64,000 nucleotides of DNA from contig NZ_CP016353.1 in NCBI RefSeq assembly GCF_002240355.1, forward strand, positions 4,627,001 to 4,691,000, in the 5' to 3' direction. Positions 26,639 to 34,769 of this stretch are shown piece after piece. Within the stretch, counting starts at the first letter, position 1. The number at the start of each line of letters is the position of its first letter. This stretch comes from Prauserella marina. GTDB taxonomy: Bacteria > Actinomycetota > Actinomycetes > Mycobacteriales > Pseudonocardiaceae. The position numbers were made by a program, and so were the translations under genes. A model generated the notes under the pieces. The model saw only the letters and a list, made by a program, of their open reading frames with translations, searched no databases and was not told where the DNA came from.

Positions 26639-28348
26639 ATGACCAACGACCGCGCCGAAGGCAACACCCCATCCGGCACCGCTGAACTGGCCGAATGGGC
26701 CGGCCGATCCGGACGCGACGTCGACCTCGGCGAGGCGGCCATACTGCTGACGTTGCTCGCCGACGAACTGGAGGTCGGCGAACTGGCCGAGCTGCGGGTC
26801 GGCGACATCGAGGAACTGCTGCTCGACGTCTACCCCGATGTCTTCGAGGTCGGCACCGAAGAGGACGTCGAGCGGATCACGGCCACCATGCGCGCCCTGC
26901 TCGCGTTCGGCGCGGACACCGGCAAGATCCCCGCGAAACGGCACGACGCGCTGGCGAGCGAACTCGACACGCTCACCCCCGCGCTCGACGAGGCCATGCT
27001 CGGGGCGGACGAGGAGGAGATCGACCTCAAGGAGGCGTATGGCCTCCCCGACACCCTCGGCCCGCTGCGACTGCCGGGCAACGACGAGCTCGCCGACGCC
27101 GCGCGCGCGAGCACCCTGCTCGCCCGCACGAGGGAACTCGCCGTGTGGTTCGGCGAGGGACGGCCGCTCACCGCCGACGGTGAGGTGTCACCGGAGGACG
27201 TCACCTCGGTCGCCGAAGACCTTGATCTCTCCGAGACCGACCTGACCCAGTTGCTCGCCCTCGCCGAAGACATCGACTTCATCGCCCCCTCGACCAGCGA
27301 AACCGAGGAAACCGCCGACGACTCCGGCACGATCGCGCTCGGCGAGGGAGCGGATTTGTGGCCGGACGGGTCGACGGAGGACGTACTGGACGTCTGGTGC
27401 CGCGCGCTCACCGCGAGCCTCGCGTGGAGCCTGCTCGCCGACGCGGAACGGGCCGACGAGACCGACCTGGAGTTCGCCGCGGCTGGAGTGTGGTTCATGC
27501 CGCTGTTCCTCGCTCGCGGTGCGGGACTTCCGGTGACCCAGGTCGACGAGATGATCAAGGAGGTCGCGACGGCCGACCTCACCGTCGACAGGGCGGGGCA
27601 GGCGTGGGAATCGTGGGTCGCCGAGCACGGGGAACCCAGCGAGGTCCTGCTCACCAGGCTCGCCGAACTGGGCGCCGTCGAACTCTTCGAAGAGACCGAC
27701 AACGACACCGGCGCGGTGGAGCTCACGGTCGTCGCCACGCCGCTGGCGATGCACGCCATGCGCCTTGAACTGGTCGACTCCGGCGTCGAGATTCCACTGC
27801 TGCCACCGCATGACGAGATGACGGCGGCCGACCTGATCGCCGTCGGCGGCAGCGGCCTCGACGACGAACTCGACGACGAGTTCGCCGCGTGGCTCGAACG
27901 GAGGGACGCGGCGACCGCCGTCGCGGAACTCATGACCGTCGTCACCGAGGGAGGACCGGCGGAACGACTCGTCGGCAGCATGCTCGTGCGCGCGCTCGGC
28001 GCCGAGGCCGAATCGCACTGGCGCGAGGCGATCGGCAATCCGAACCTGCGCGCCTACGCCAAACTCGCGTTGCTGGCGCTGGAAGGCGAACGTCCCGAGT
28101 GGCAGCCGGAGCGAGCCGACCTCGCGTGGCTCGTCGCCGACTCGCTCGCCGCGGCGGGTTCCGAGGTCGCTCCCGAGGAACTCGCGGAGGCGCTGCCTGC
28201 CGACAACGCCGAACTGATCGACGAACTCTGGCGCATCGACCACCCCGACGCGCACCGGGTACTGACCATGCTCGGTCAGCACCCGGACAAGGCGATCGCC
28301 AAGGCGGCGAGGAAGGCGGCGTTCAAGGCGGCCGACCGGCTGCGCTGA
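26639..28348 (+). CDS. Large acidic conserved hypothetical protein
   Basis: A 569-residue soluble, strongly acidic, mostly helical protein with many Glu/Asp/Ala-rich stretches (VAEDLDLSETDLTQLLALAE, EPSEVLLTRLAELGAVELFE). It ends in a basic helical tail (KAIAKAARKAAFKAADRLR) that resembles a HEAT-type repeat. There are no membrane segments or catalytic motifs I recognise. ATG 26639 is the natural start. Similar long acidic proteins of unknown role are widespread in Pseudonocardiales. It is convergent with livF (11-bp gap). Confidence 0.85.
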   Translation: MTNDRAEGNTPSGTAELAEWAGRSGRDVDLGEAAILLTLLADELEVGELAELRVGDIEELLLDVYPDVFEVGTEEDVERITATMRALLAFGADTGKIPAKRHDALASELDTLTPALDEAMLGADEEEIDLKEAYGLPDTLGPLRLPGNDELADAARASTLLARTRELAVWFGEGRPLTADGEVSPEDVTSVAEDLDLSETDLTQLLALAEDIDFIAPSTSETEETADDSGTIALGEGADLWPDGSTEDVLDVWCRALTASLAWSLLADAERADETDLEFAAAGVWFMPLFLARGAGLPVTQVDEMIKEVATADLTVDRAGQAWESWVAEHGEPSEVLLTRLAELGAVELFEETDNDTGAVELTVVATPLAMHAMRLELVDSGVEIPLLPPHDEMTAADLIAVGGSGLDDELDDEFAAWLERRDAATAVAELMTVVTEGGPAERLVGSMLVRALGAEAESHWREAIGNPNLRAYAKLALLALEGERPEWQPERADLAWLVADSLAAAGSEVAPEELAEALPADNAELIDELWRIDHPDAHRVLTMLGQHPDKAIAKAARKAAFKAADRLR

Positions 28349-28359
28349 ACGCCGCCGCG

Positions 28360-29073
28360 TCAGGCGACGCCCAAATAGGCTTCCTTGATCGAATCGTCGG
28401 CGAGCAGTTCCCTGCCCGATCCGGTCTTGACGATCTCGCCGGTCTCCAGCACGTAGGCCCTGTGCGCGCGCGACAGCGCCTGCTGGGCGTTCTGTTCGAC
28501 CAGCAGCACCGTGGTGCCCTGCTTGTTGATCTCCGTGATGATCCGGAAGATCTGCTGGATGAACTGGGGCGCGAGCCCCATCGAAGGCTCGTCGAGCAGC
28601 AGCAGTTTCGGCTTGGCCATCAGCGCCCTGCCGATGGCGAGCATCTGCTGCTCGCCTCCCGACAGAGTCCCGCCTGCCTGGCTACTGCGTTCCTTGAGCC
28701 TGGGGAACAACTCGTAGACCTGGTCGAGTTCGGCGTCCAGGTTCTTGCGGTCCTTGCGGGCGTATGCACCCATGTCCAGGTTCTCGGCGACCGTCATGCC
28801 GGGGAAGATTCCCCTGCCCTCCGGAGCTTGCGAGATTCCTCTGACGACCCTGAGGTCGGCCCGCAGCCGCGTGATGTCCTCACCCTCGAACGTGATCGTG
28901 CCCGAGGAAACGGGCCGGATCCCGGAAATCGCCCTCATCGTGGTCGATTTCCCGGCCCCGTTCGCGCCGATCAGCGTGACGATCTCGCCCTCGTCGACGG
29001 TGATCGTCAGGTCCGACACCGCCCTGATCCGGCCATAGTGGACGGACACACCGGAAAGCTCAAGCAAGGTCAT
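28360..29073 (-). CDS. livF: Branched-chain amino-acid ABC transporter ATP-binding protein LivF
   Basis: A 237-residue ATPase of the high-affinity branched-chain amino-acid (HAAT) importer. Walker A is GANGAGKSTTMRAI, signature LSGGEQQMLAIGRALM, Walker B LLLLDEPSMGLAP, and the H-region VLLVEQNAQQAL has the Gln/Asn pattern typical of LivF. It is the last gene of livKHMGF and overlaps livG by 14 bp. The transported substrate may be a branched-chain amino acid, amide or urea; sequence alone does not decide. Confidence 0.95.
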   Translation of the reverse strand: MTLLELSGVSVHYGRIRAVSDLTITVDEGEIVTLIGANGAGKSTTMRAISGIRPVSSGTITFEGEDITRLRADLRVVRGISQAPEGRGIFPGMTVAENLDMGAYARKDRKNLDAELDQVYELFPRLKERSSQAGGTLSGGEQQMLAIGRALMAKPKLLLLDEPSMGLAPQFIQQIFRIITEINKQGTTVLLVEQNAQQALSRAHRAYVLETGEIVKTGSGRELLADDSIKEAYLGVA

Positions 29074-29983
29074 CGTCTGGCACTCCCAAATACGCGGCGA
29101 CCACGGCCGGATCGTCCCTGATCTCGGCAGGGACGCCTTCGGCGATCTTCTTGCCGAATTCCAGCACGACGATCCGGTCGGTCACGCCCATCACGAGCTT
29201 CATGTCGTGCTCGATCAGCAGCACCGTGTACCCGTCGTCGCGGATCTTGCGGATCAGCCCCATCAACTGTTCCTTCTCGATGGGGTTGAACCCGGCCGCC
29301 GGTTCGTCGAGGCACAGCAGTTTCGGTTCCGTCGCCAGCGCGCGGGCGATCTCCAGCCGCCGCTGGTAACCGTAAGGCAGATTCCTCGCCTTGTCGGCCG
29401 CCCTGTCGGCGATACCGACGAAGTCGAGCAGCGCCATGGCCCGCTCGATCGCGGCACGTTCCTCCTTGTGATGCCTCGGCGAACGGATCAGCGCACCCAT
29501 GACACTGGTCTTGTGCCTGGCGTCCGTACCTACGACGACGTTCTCCAGCGCCGTCATCTCGCCGAAGAGCCGGATGTTCTGGAACGTCCTCGCTATGCCC
29601 CGCCTCGTGATGTTGTGCTTGGCGAGTTTGCCGAGCGGTTTGCCTTCGAGCAGCACCTTCCCCGACGTCGGCCGGTACACCCCGGTCATCGCGTTGAAGC
29701 AGGTCGTCTTGCCGGCGCCGTTCGGCCCGATGAGGCCGAGAATGTCGCCGCGCCTGATCCCGAAGGACACCGAATCAAGCGCGGTCAGCCCGCCGAAGCG
29801 CACGGTGAGATCTTCGATCTCCAGCAGGGTCTCGCCGACGTCGACGGCGATCTCCCTTTCCGGGGCGACGACCTCGGCGACCTCGGCCTCGTGTTCGGCG
29901 AGTTCTTCCGCCGTCATCTGCTGGAGTTCGGCGACAAGGCCGCCTTCCGCCGGCACCTCGGGACCGTTGCCTGGCGCCGTCAT
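29060..29983 (-). CDS. livG: Branched-chain amino-acid ABC transporter ATP-binding protein LivG
   Basis: A 307-residue ATPase. Walker A is GPNGAGKTTCFNAMTGVYRP, signature NLPYGYQRRLEIARALATEP, Walker B LLCLDEPAAGFNP, H-loop VLLIEHDMKLVMGV and the characteristic LivG tail GKKIAEGVPAEIRDDPAVVA. An unusual acidic N-terminal extension of about 50 residues (ELQQMTAEELAEHEAEVAEV) precedes the normal domain start ETLLEIEDLTVRFGG. The start overlaps the livM stop (ATGA). Confidence 0.95.
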   Translation of the reverse strand: MTAPGNGPEVPAEGGLVAELQQMTAEELAEHEAEVAEVVAPEREIAVDVGETLLEIEDLTVRFGGLTALDSVSFGIRRGDILGLIGPNGAGKTTCFNAMTGVYRPTSGKVLLEGKPLGKLAKHNITRRGIARTFQNIRLFGEMTALENVVVGTDARHKTSVMGALIRSPRHHKEERAAIERAMALLDFVGIADRAADKARNLPYGYQRRLEIARALATEPKLLCLDEPAAGFNPIEKEQLMGLIRKIRDDGYTVLLIEHDMKLVMGVTDRIVVLEFGKKIAEGVPAEIRDDPAVVAAYLGVPDDDLA

Positions 29984-31110
29984 TTCACGCCTCCGTCGCG
30001 GTCACTGGACACCGAAGCGTCGTGGCTGATCTGCTCGCCCTTGCCGAGTAGTCGCTGGTACGCCTGTCTACCGTAGGTGAGCAACCGTTGTCGCGCACCG
30101 AGCAGACCCTGCGGCCGGAAGATCATCAGAATGATCAGCGCGAATCCGAATATCAGGAACTTGTATTCGGCGATACCGAGGAACCGCAACGGCACGTACG
30201 CGACGACGAACGCGCCAAGCAGTACCCCGACCTTGTTGCCGGAGCCCCCGAGAATGACAGCGGCGAGGAACAGCATCGACGTCACCACGTCGAACTTCTG
30301 GTTGTTCACGAATGCCAGTTGCCCGGCGTAGAGCGCACCGGAGAGCCCGCCGATCGCGGCGCCGATGACGAACGCCCACACCTTGAACTTGAACGTCTGG
30401 ACACCCATGATCGCGGCGGCGTCCTCGTCGTCGCGGATCGCGACCCACGCCCTGCCGACCCTGCTGCGTTCCAGGTTCCCGACGAGCAACAGCACCACGA
30501 TGATGACGGTGACCGTGAGGACGTACCACGGTTTTCCGTCGGTGTTGTTGAACAGCGCGGTCCCGTCGGCATTGGTACCGGGTGGATGACCGACCTGCTG
30601 GAAGCCCTGGTTTCCGCGCAACGGTTCGATGTTGTCGGCGAGCAGCCGGACGATCTCACCGAACCCGAGCGTGACGATGGCCAGGTAGTCACCACGTAGT
30701 CGCAGGGTCGGAGTTCCCAATATGACGCCGAAAACCATCGTGATCGCCATCGCGATCGGAATGACGGCGAGGAAGGGCAGCTTCGTGAGCACGGAGTCCG
30801 GGCTGGTGAACAGCGCCGCGACATAGGCGCCGACCGCGAAGAAGCCCACGTAACCGAGGTCGAGCAGCCCGGCCTGGCCGACCACGATGTTGAGCCCGAT
30901 GGCGATCAGCGCATACCGCGCGACCTCGAACATCGCGATCGGGAAATCGTAGCCGGGTTCGGTCGTCAGAATCGGCGGGTTCAGCCACGGCAGCGCGTAG
31001 ATCAGCAGAACGACCGGGATCATCACCGCCCACTGCGTCGGCCGGTTGAGGTTGTTCCACCATTCGCTGAGCGAGCGCCGCTGACCGGCTCGCGTGTCCG
31101 TGGTCGTCAT
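29980..31110 (-). CDS. livM: Branched-chain amino-acid ABC transporter permease LivM
   Basis: A 376-residue permease with about ten hydrophobic segments and the family phrases VVGQAGLLDLGYVGFFAVGA, LRLRGDYLAIVTLGFGEIVR and RVGRAWVAIRDDEDAAAIMG (the EAA-like loop contacting the ATPases). It overlaps livG and livH by 4 bp each, so the membrane and ATPase genes are translationally coupled. Confidence 0.95.
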   Translation of the reverse strand: MTTTDTRAGQRRSLSEWWNNLNRPTQWAVMIPVVLLIYALPWLNPPILTTEPGYDFPIAMFEVARYALIAIGLNIVVGQAGLLDLGYVGFFAVGAYVAALFTSPDSVLTKLPFLAVIPIAMAITMVFGVILGTPTLRLRGDYLAIVTLGFGEIVRLLADNIEPLRGNQGFQQVGHPPGTNADGTALFNNTDGKPWYVLTVTVIIVVLLLVGNLERSRVGRAWVAIRDDEDAAAIMGVQTFKFKVWAFVIGAAIGGLSGALYAGQLAFVNNQKFDVVTSMLFLAAVILGGSGNKVGVLLGAFVVAYVPLRFLGIAEYKFLIFGFALIILMIFRPQGLLGARQRLLTYGRQAYQRLLGKGEQISHDASVSSDRDGGVK

Positions 31111-32123
31111 ACGCGTGCCTTTCCGAGCGACTCACCGAGAATGCCGGTCGGGCGGAACATCAGGATCAGCACCAGCAGCGCGAAGGCGACGACATCCTTC
31201 CATTCTCCGCCGAACAGAGACTGGCCGTAGTTCTCCATGAGGCCCAGCAGCAGGCCGCCGAGCAGCGCGCCACGCAGGTTGCCGATACCGCCGAGCACCG
31301 CGGCGGTGAACGCCTTGATGCCGAGCAAGAATCCGCCTTGATACCAAGCGCCCTGGGGGATCTTCATCATGTAGAACAGGGCGGCCGCGCCCGCGAGGAA
31401 GCCACCGATCAGGAACGTCATGATGTAGACGCGTTCCTTGTTGACCCCCATGAGGGTCGCCGTGTCCGGATCCTGCGCGACGGCACGGATGCCGCGGCCG
31501 AACCTGGTCTTGTTGACGAAGGTGTCGGCGATGAGCCACAACAGGATCGACGCGACGACGATGATGATCGTGATGTTGGTGACCGTGGCGCCGAAGATCT
31601 CGAACACCGGTTCCGGTCGCAGCAACCGGATCGCCTGCTCGGGGTTGGCGCCCCGCCAGATGAAGATGAGCTGCTGCAACACGAACGAGGCACCGATGGC
31701 CGTGATCAGGAAGACCAGCCGGGGAGCGCCCCTGTTCCTGAGCGGCCGGTAGGCGACCCTTTCCAGCGCGAACGCCGTCGCGCCGGATACGGCCATGGCC
31801 GCCAGCAGCGCGAGGAACAGGAAGCCGATCAGTTCGAAGATCGCCAGTTCGGCCGTGGGGCCGGGGCGGAAACCGAGGCCGTAGAAGGTGAACCACGTCG
31901 CGTAGGCGCCGTAGATGAACACCTCGGAGTGGGCGAAGTTGATGAGTTTCAGTACCCCGTAGACGAGGGTGTATCCCAACGCGACGAGCGCGTAGATGCT
32001 GCCCTGGGCGAGCCCGTCGACCGTGTTGCTCCAGAACTGATCGACGAGTCCGGCGACGTTGAAGTCGATCCAGCCGTTGTCCTGGGCAAGGAGGAGCCCC
32101 GGCATTTGGTGATATATGGACAA
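31107..32123 (-). CDS. livH: Branched-chain amino-acid ABC transporter permease LivH
   Basis: A 338-residue permease with about eight membrane segments, including GLAQGSIYALVALGYTLVYG, KLINFAHSEVFIYGAYATWF and GRGIRAVAQDPDTATLMGVN, and the closing AFALLVLILMFRPTGILGES. The start is TTG 32123 with GGAG six bases upstream; the in-frame ATG at 32105 has no ribosome site. The 85-bp gap to livK contains a stable nested hairpin that may tune expression relative to the binding protein. Confidence 0.93.
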   Translation of the reverse strand: MSIYHQMPGLLLAQDNGWIDFNVAGLVDQFWSNTVDGLAQGSIYALVALGYTLVYGVLKLINFAHSEVFIYGAYATWFTFYGLGFRPGPTAELAIFELIGFLFLALLAAMAVSGATAFALERVAYRPLRNRGAPRLVFLITAIGASFVLQQLIFIWRGANPEQAIRLLRPEPVFEIFGATVTNITIIIVVASILLWLIADTFVNKTRFGRGIRAVAQDPDTATLMGVNKERVYIMTFLIGGFLAGAAALFYMMKIPQGAWYQGGFLLGIKAFTAAVLGGIGNLRGALLGGLLLGLMENYGQSLFGGEWKDVVAFALLVLILMFRPTGILGESLGKARV

Positions 32124-32140
32124 TGCGTTCTCCAGGAGTG

Positions 32141-32187
32141 GCCGGGGCGCGCGCCGACGGGATCCTCCGTCGGGCGAGCGCCCCGGC
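32141..32187 (-). terminator. Intra-operon stem-loop between livK and livH
   Basis: An outer 10-bp inverted repeat, GCCGGGGCGC (32141-32150) with GCGCCCCGGC (32178-32187), encloses a second inverted repeat CGACGG/CCGTCG. There is no T-run. Located just after livK in the direction of transcription, it may act as a partial terminator or RNA-stabilising element that makes the binding protein more abundant than the membrane subunits. Confidence 0.6.
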
Positions 32188-32207
32188 TACAAGGTGCTAG
32201 AACCGGA

Positions 32208-33431
32208 TCAGTCGGGCTTGATCTCGGTGTTGCGGATGATCTTTCCGTCCTCGACCTTGTAGGTCCACACGGTGGATGCCGCGAGTTCGCCCTTCTCGTC
32301 CCACTTGAAGCTCTTCGTCAGGCCCTGGCCTTCGTAGTTCTTGACGTATTCGAGCAAACCGGCCCTGTCGGTCACCCCGGAGTCGATGCCCTTGAGCAGG
32401 ATCGTCGCGATGTCGTAGCCCTCAGGGGAATACGTTCCCGGCTCCTTGCCACCGGAAAGCTGCTTGTAGCCCTCGGTGAATTCGGTGAACTGGTCGGCGG
32501 GCACGCAGGGGCAGGTGAAGTAGACGCCCTCGGCCGCGTCACCGGCACTCTTGACGAACTCGTCGTCCTTCACGCCGTCCGGACCGACGAAGGTGGCCTC
32601 GACACCGGCGTCGTAGAGCTGCTGCGCGAACGGCGACGCCTCCTGGTAGTAGCCGGAGTAGAAGATCGCGTCTGGGTTGGCGCTCTTGATGCTGTTGACG
32701 ATCGCGGAGAAGTCGGTCTGCTTGGTCTTGACCTTTTCCTGGCAGCTGGCCGCGTCGCCGAGTTCGTTGCTGATCGCGTTGGCGAGGCCGACGCCGTACT
32801 CGGAGTCGTCCCGAACCACGCACACCGACTGCGCGCCCAGCTCGCCGGTGATGAACTTCGCCGCGGCGGGGCCCTGGGCGTTGTCGTTGCCGAGACCGCG
32901 GAAGAAGGTCTTCCAGCCGTTCTCGCTCAGCGCGGGGTTGGTGGCGGAAGGCGTGACCTGGACGAGGCCCTTCTCGTCGAAGATGTTGCCGGCGGCCTTC
33001 GACTCACCGGAGAACGGGAGGCCGACGACGCCGATGATCTCCGGCGTGTTCACGACCTGGGTGACGATGCCCGGCGCGCGGTCGGGAGTGCCCTCTGTCT
33101 CGAACTCCTTGAGGACGACCTGGCAGTCGGGGTTGGCATCGTTGTGGCGGTTCACCGCGAGTTTCACGCCGTTGAGGATGTTCTGCCCCAGCGCCGCGTT
33201 CTGGCCGTTGATGGTGCCCGCGTAGGCAAGCGTGGTGGTGGGGTCGCACTTGGCGTTCCCGTCACCGGCGGGATCCGCCGCGTTCGCCGCCTCGGCGGGG
33301 GCGCTGGCCTGAGGCTGCTGCGCGTCGTCACCGCCGTCGGCCCCGTCGTCGTTGCGTGCGGCGCACGCACCGAGCGCGAGCGACGCGGCCGCCGCAAGCG
33401 CGAGAACCCGCCCAAACCGTGCTCTTGACAC
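32208..33431 (-). CDS. livK: Branched-chain amino-acid ABC transporter substrate-binding lipoprotein
   Basis: A 407-residue extracytoplasmic binding protein. The lipoprotein signal is VLALAAAASLALGAC with the modified Cys at residue 23, followed by an acidic Gly/Ala linker. The periplasmic-binding type I fold shows LAYAGTINGQNAALGQNILN, EIIGVVGLPFSGESKAAGNI and VQVTPSATNPALSENGWKTF. GTG 33431 with GGGAGGAA upstream is chosen. It is the first gene of livKHMGF. The ligand is probably an amino acid; short-chain amides or urea cannot be excluded. Confidence 0.94.
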   Translation of the reverse strand: MSRARFGRVLALAAAASLALGACAARNDDGADGGDDAQQPQASAPAEAANAADPAGDGNAKCDPTTTLAYAGTINGQNAALGQNILNGVKLAVNRHNDANPDCQVVLKEFETEGTPDRAPGIVTQVVNTPEIIGVVGLPFSGESKAAGNIFDEKGLVQVTPSATNPALSENGWKTFFRGLGNDNAQGPAAAKFITGELGAQSVCVVRDDSEYGVGLANAISNELGDAASCQEKVKTKQTDFSAIVNSIKSANPDAIFYSGYYQEASPFAQQLYDAGVEATFVGPDGVKDDEFVKSAGDAAEGVYFTCPCVPADQFTEFTEGYKQLSGGKEPGTYSPEGYDIATILLKGIDSGVTDRAGLLEYVKNYEGQGLTKSFKWDEKGELAASTVWTYKVEDGKIIRNTEIKPD

Positions 33432-33756
33432 ATTTCCTCCCAATGTCTTTCAAGACGCAGGTTCTCCACTTGCCCCGAAAGTCGAGGACCTGACATGGGC
33501 GATGAAAGTAGCCGTCCGCCCCATTTCTTGAACAGCGGCGCTGAGGGTTGTATCCACATCGTGACGGTGGCGAATGTGTTTTACGGACAATTAATGCCCG
33601 ATTGACGCTGGCGTCGTCATCGGGTCTGAACCACCGGTCGACGCCAAGGTCGCCGCACTCACCACCACGCGGGCACGAGAGCAGGATCACAGTACCGGAG
33701 ATCGACGGCGGCGCCAGAGCAGAAGCGAAGATCTTTCGTAATCGCCAGGTGCACAC
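33432..33756. promoter_or_regulatory. livK upstream region
   Basis: About 325 bp without a convincing gene between livK and the pdtaR terminator. It should hold the livK promoter and any operator. I see no convincing -35/-10 pair, riboswitch or inverted repeat apart from the terminator at its distal end. Confidence 0.4.
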
Positions 33757-33808
33757 AAAAAGAACCACCCTTCGTCTGTGACTCAGGTCACAGACGAAGG
33801 GTGGTTCT
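33757..33808 (-). terminator. Intrinsic terminator of the ANTAR regulator gene
   Basis: A perfect 21-bp stem (33761-33781 with 33788-33808; outer bases AGAACCACCC / GGGTGGTTCT), a 6-base loop and, on the minus strand, a following TTTTT. It lies 17 bp beyond the stop of the minus-strand regulator gene and is a textbook rho-independent terminator. Confidence 0.95.
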
Positions 33809-33825
33809 GGCAGGTGCGGGGAAGG

Positions 33826-34443
33826 CTACTTGCTGCCGATGCTCTCGATCACGGCCTCGGCGACGGCCTTCATCGTGGTGCGGCGGTCCATCGCGGTCCG
33901 CTGGATCCAGCGGAAAGCGTCCGGTTCGGTGAGCGCCTGCTGGGACATCAGCAGACCCTTGGCCCTGTCGATGACCTTGCGGGTCTCCAGCCGGTCGGTG
34001 AGCCCGGCGACCTCGGATTCGAGTGCCTGGAGCTCGGCGAACCTGCTGACCGCCAGCTCGATGGCCGGGACGAGGTCGCGCTTGGCGAAGGGCTTGACCA
34101 GGTAGGCCATGGTCCCCGCGTCACGGGCGCGCTCCACAAGGTCGCGCTGGCTGAACGCCGTCAGGATCACCACGGGAGCAACCCGATCGCCGGTGATCTT
34201 GGCAGCCGCCTCGATCCCGTCGAGCTTGGGCATCTTCACGTCGAGAATCACGAGGTCGGGCTTGAGGTCGGCGGCGAGTTTGATCGCCTCTTCCCCGTCG
34301 CCGGCTTCGCCGACCACCTCGTAGCCCTCTTCACGCAACATCTCGACGAGGTCAAGGCGGATAAGCGCTTCGTCCTCAGCGACGAGAACTCGACGCTGTG
34401 GTGCGGTGGCGACACCGTTGGCCTCGGTAGCCGCTTCGGTCAC
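33826..34443 (-). CDS. pdtaR: ANTAR-domain response regulator (PdtaR-like)
   Basis: A 205-residue response regulator and RNA-binding antiterminator. Receiver: VLVAEDEALIRLDLVEML, phospho-Asp in LVILDVKMPKLDG, VILTAFS, YLVKPFAKRDL. The C-terminal ANTAR domain is RLETRKVIDRAKGLLMSQQA followed by DAFRWIQRTAMDRRTTMKAV, the three-helix RNA-binding signature. In M. tuberculosis the orthologue (Rv1626) works with the kinase PdtaS. GTG 34443 with GGAGG six bases upstream is preferred to the start 15 codons earlier. It sits at the same end of the polA-rpsA-coaE-uvrB block as in mycobacteria. Confidence 0.95.
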   Translation of the reverse strand: MTEAATEANGVATAPQRRVLVAEDEALIRLDLVEMLREEGYEVVGEAGDGEEAIKLAADLKPDLVILDVKMPKLDGIEAAAKITGDRVAPVVILTAFSQRDLVERARDAGTMAYLVKPFAKRDLVPAIELAVSRFAELQALESEVAGLTDRLETRKVIDRAKGLLMSQQALTEPDAFRWIQRTAMDRRTTMKAVAEAVIESIGSK

Positions 34444-34637
34444 CGGGGTCCTCCTGGGCGGATCGACGGGTTGGACAGGTTGCGGCATGCCGCAACTGCG
34501 AGGCTACCGGGAAGAGAGTCGCCGCATGAGATGGCGTTCGACACGTGGAATGAGGTCGCTTCAGCGCGACACGTCGGCACGCACGTGGTAGCCCGAATGC
34601 TAGGTGCCTGGAGCCACCGAGTAAAGTCTCCGATCAC

Positions 34638-34711
34638 GCCCCCGTAGCCCAATCGGCAGAGGCAGCGGACTCAAAATCCGTCCAGTGTGCGTTCGAGTCG
34701 CACCGGGGGCA
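34638..34711 (+). tRNA. tRNA with CAA anticodon (tRNA-Leu), short variable loop
   Basis: A 74-base cloverleaf: acceptor GCCCCCG/CGGGGGC plus discriminator A; D arm GCCCAATCGGCAGAGGC; anticodon arm GCGGA-CTCAAAA-TCCGT with anticodon CAA at 34672-34674; variable loop of only five bases (CCAGT); T arm GTGCG-TTCGAGT-CGCAC. CCA is not encoded. The CAA anticodon reads leucine UUG codons, but true tRNA-Leu normally has a long variable arm, which is absent here. It marks the left edge of the accessory region. Confidence 0.9.
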
Positions 34712-34730
34712 CTCTCTCAAACCTGGCAAA

Positions 34731-34769
34731 ATCGGCCCCTCACCAGCGCAAACCCGGTGAGGGGCCGAT
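34731..34769. terminator. Hairpin after tRNA
   Basis: A 14-bp perfect inverted repeat, ATCGGCCCCTCACC (34731-34744) and GGTGAGGGGCCGAT (34756-34769), with an 11-base loop, 19 bp beyond the tRNA. It is followed by CTTGTGCTG, so the U-run is weak. Confidence 0.8.

Noticed and set aside
31338-33428. 696-residue plus-strand open frame opposite livH/livK
   Set aside because: Antisense shadow of two clear transporter genes; no family resemblance.
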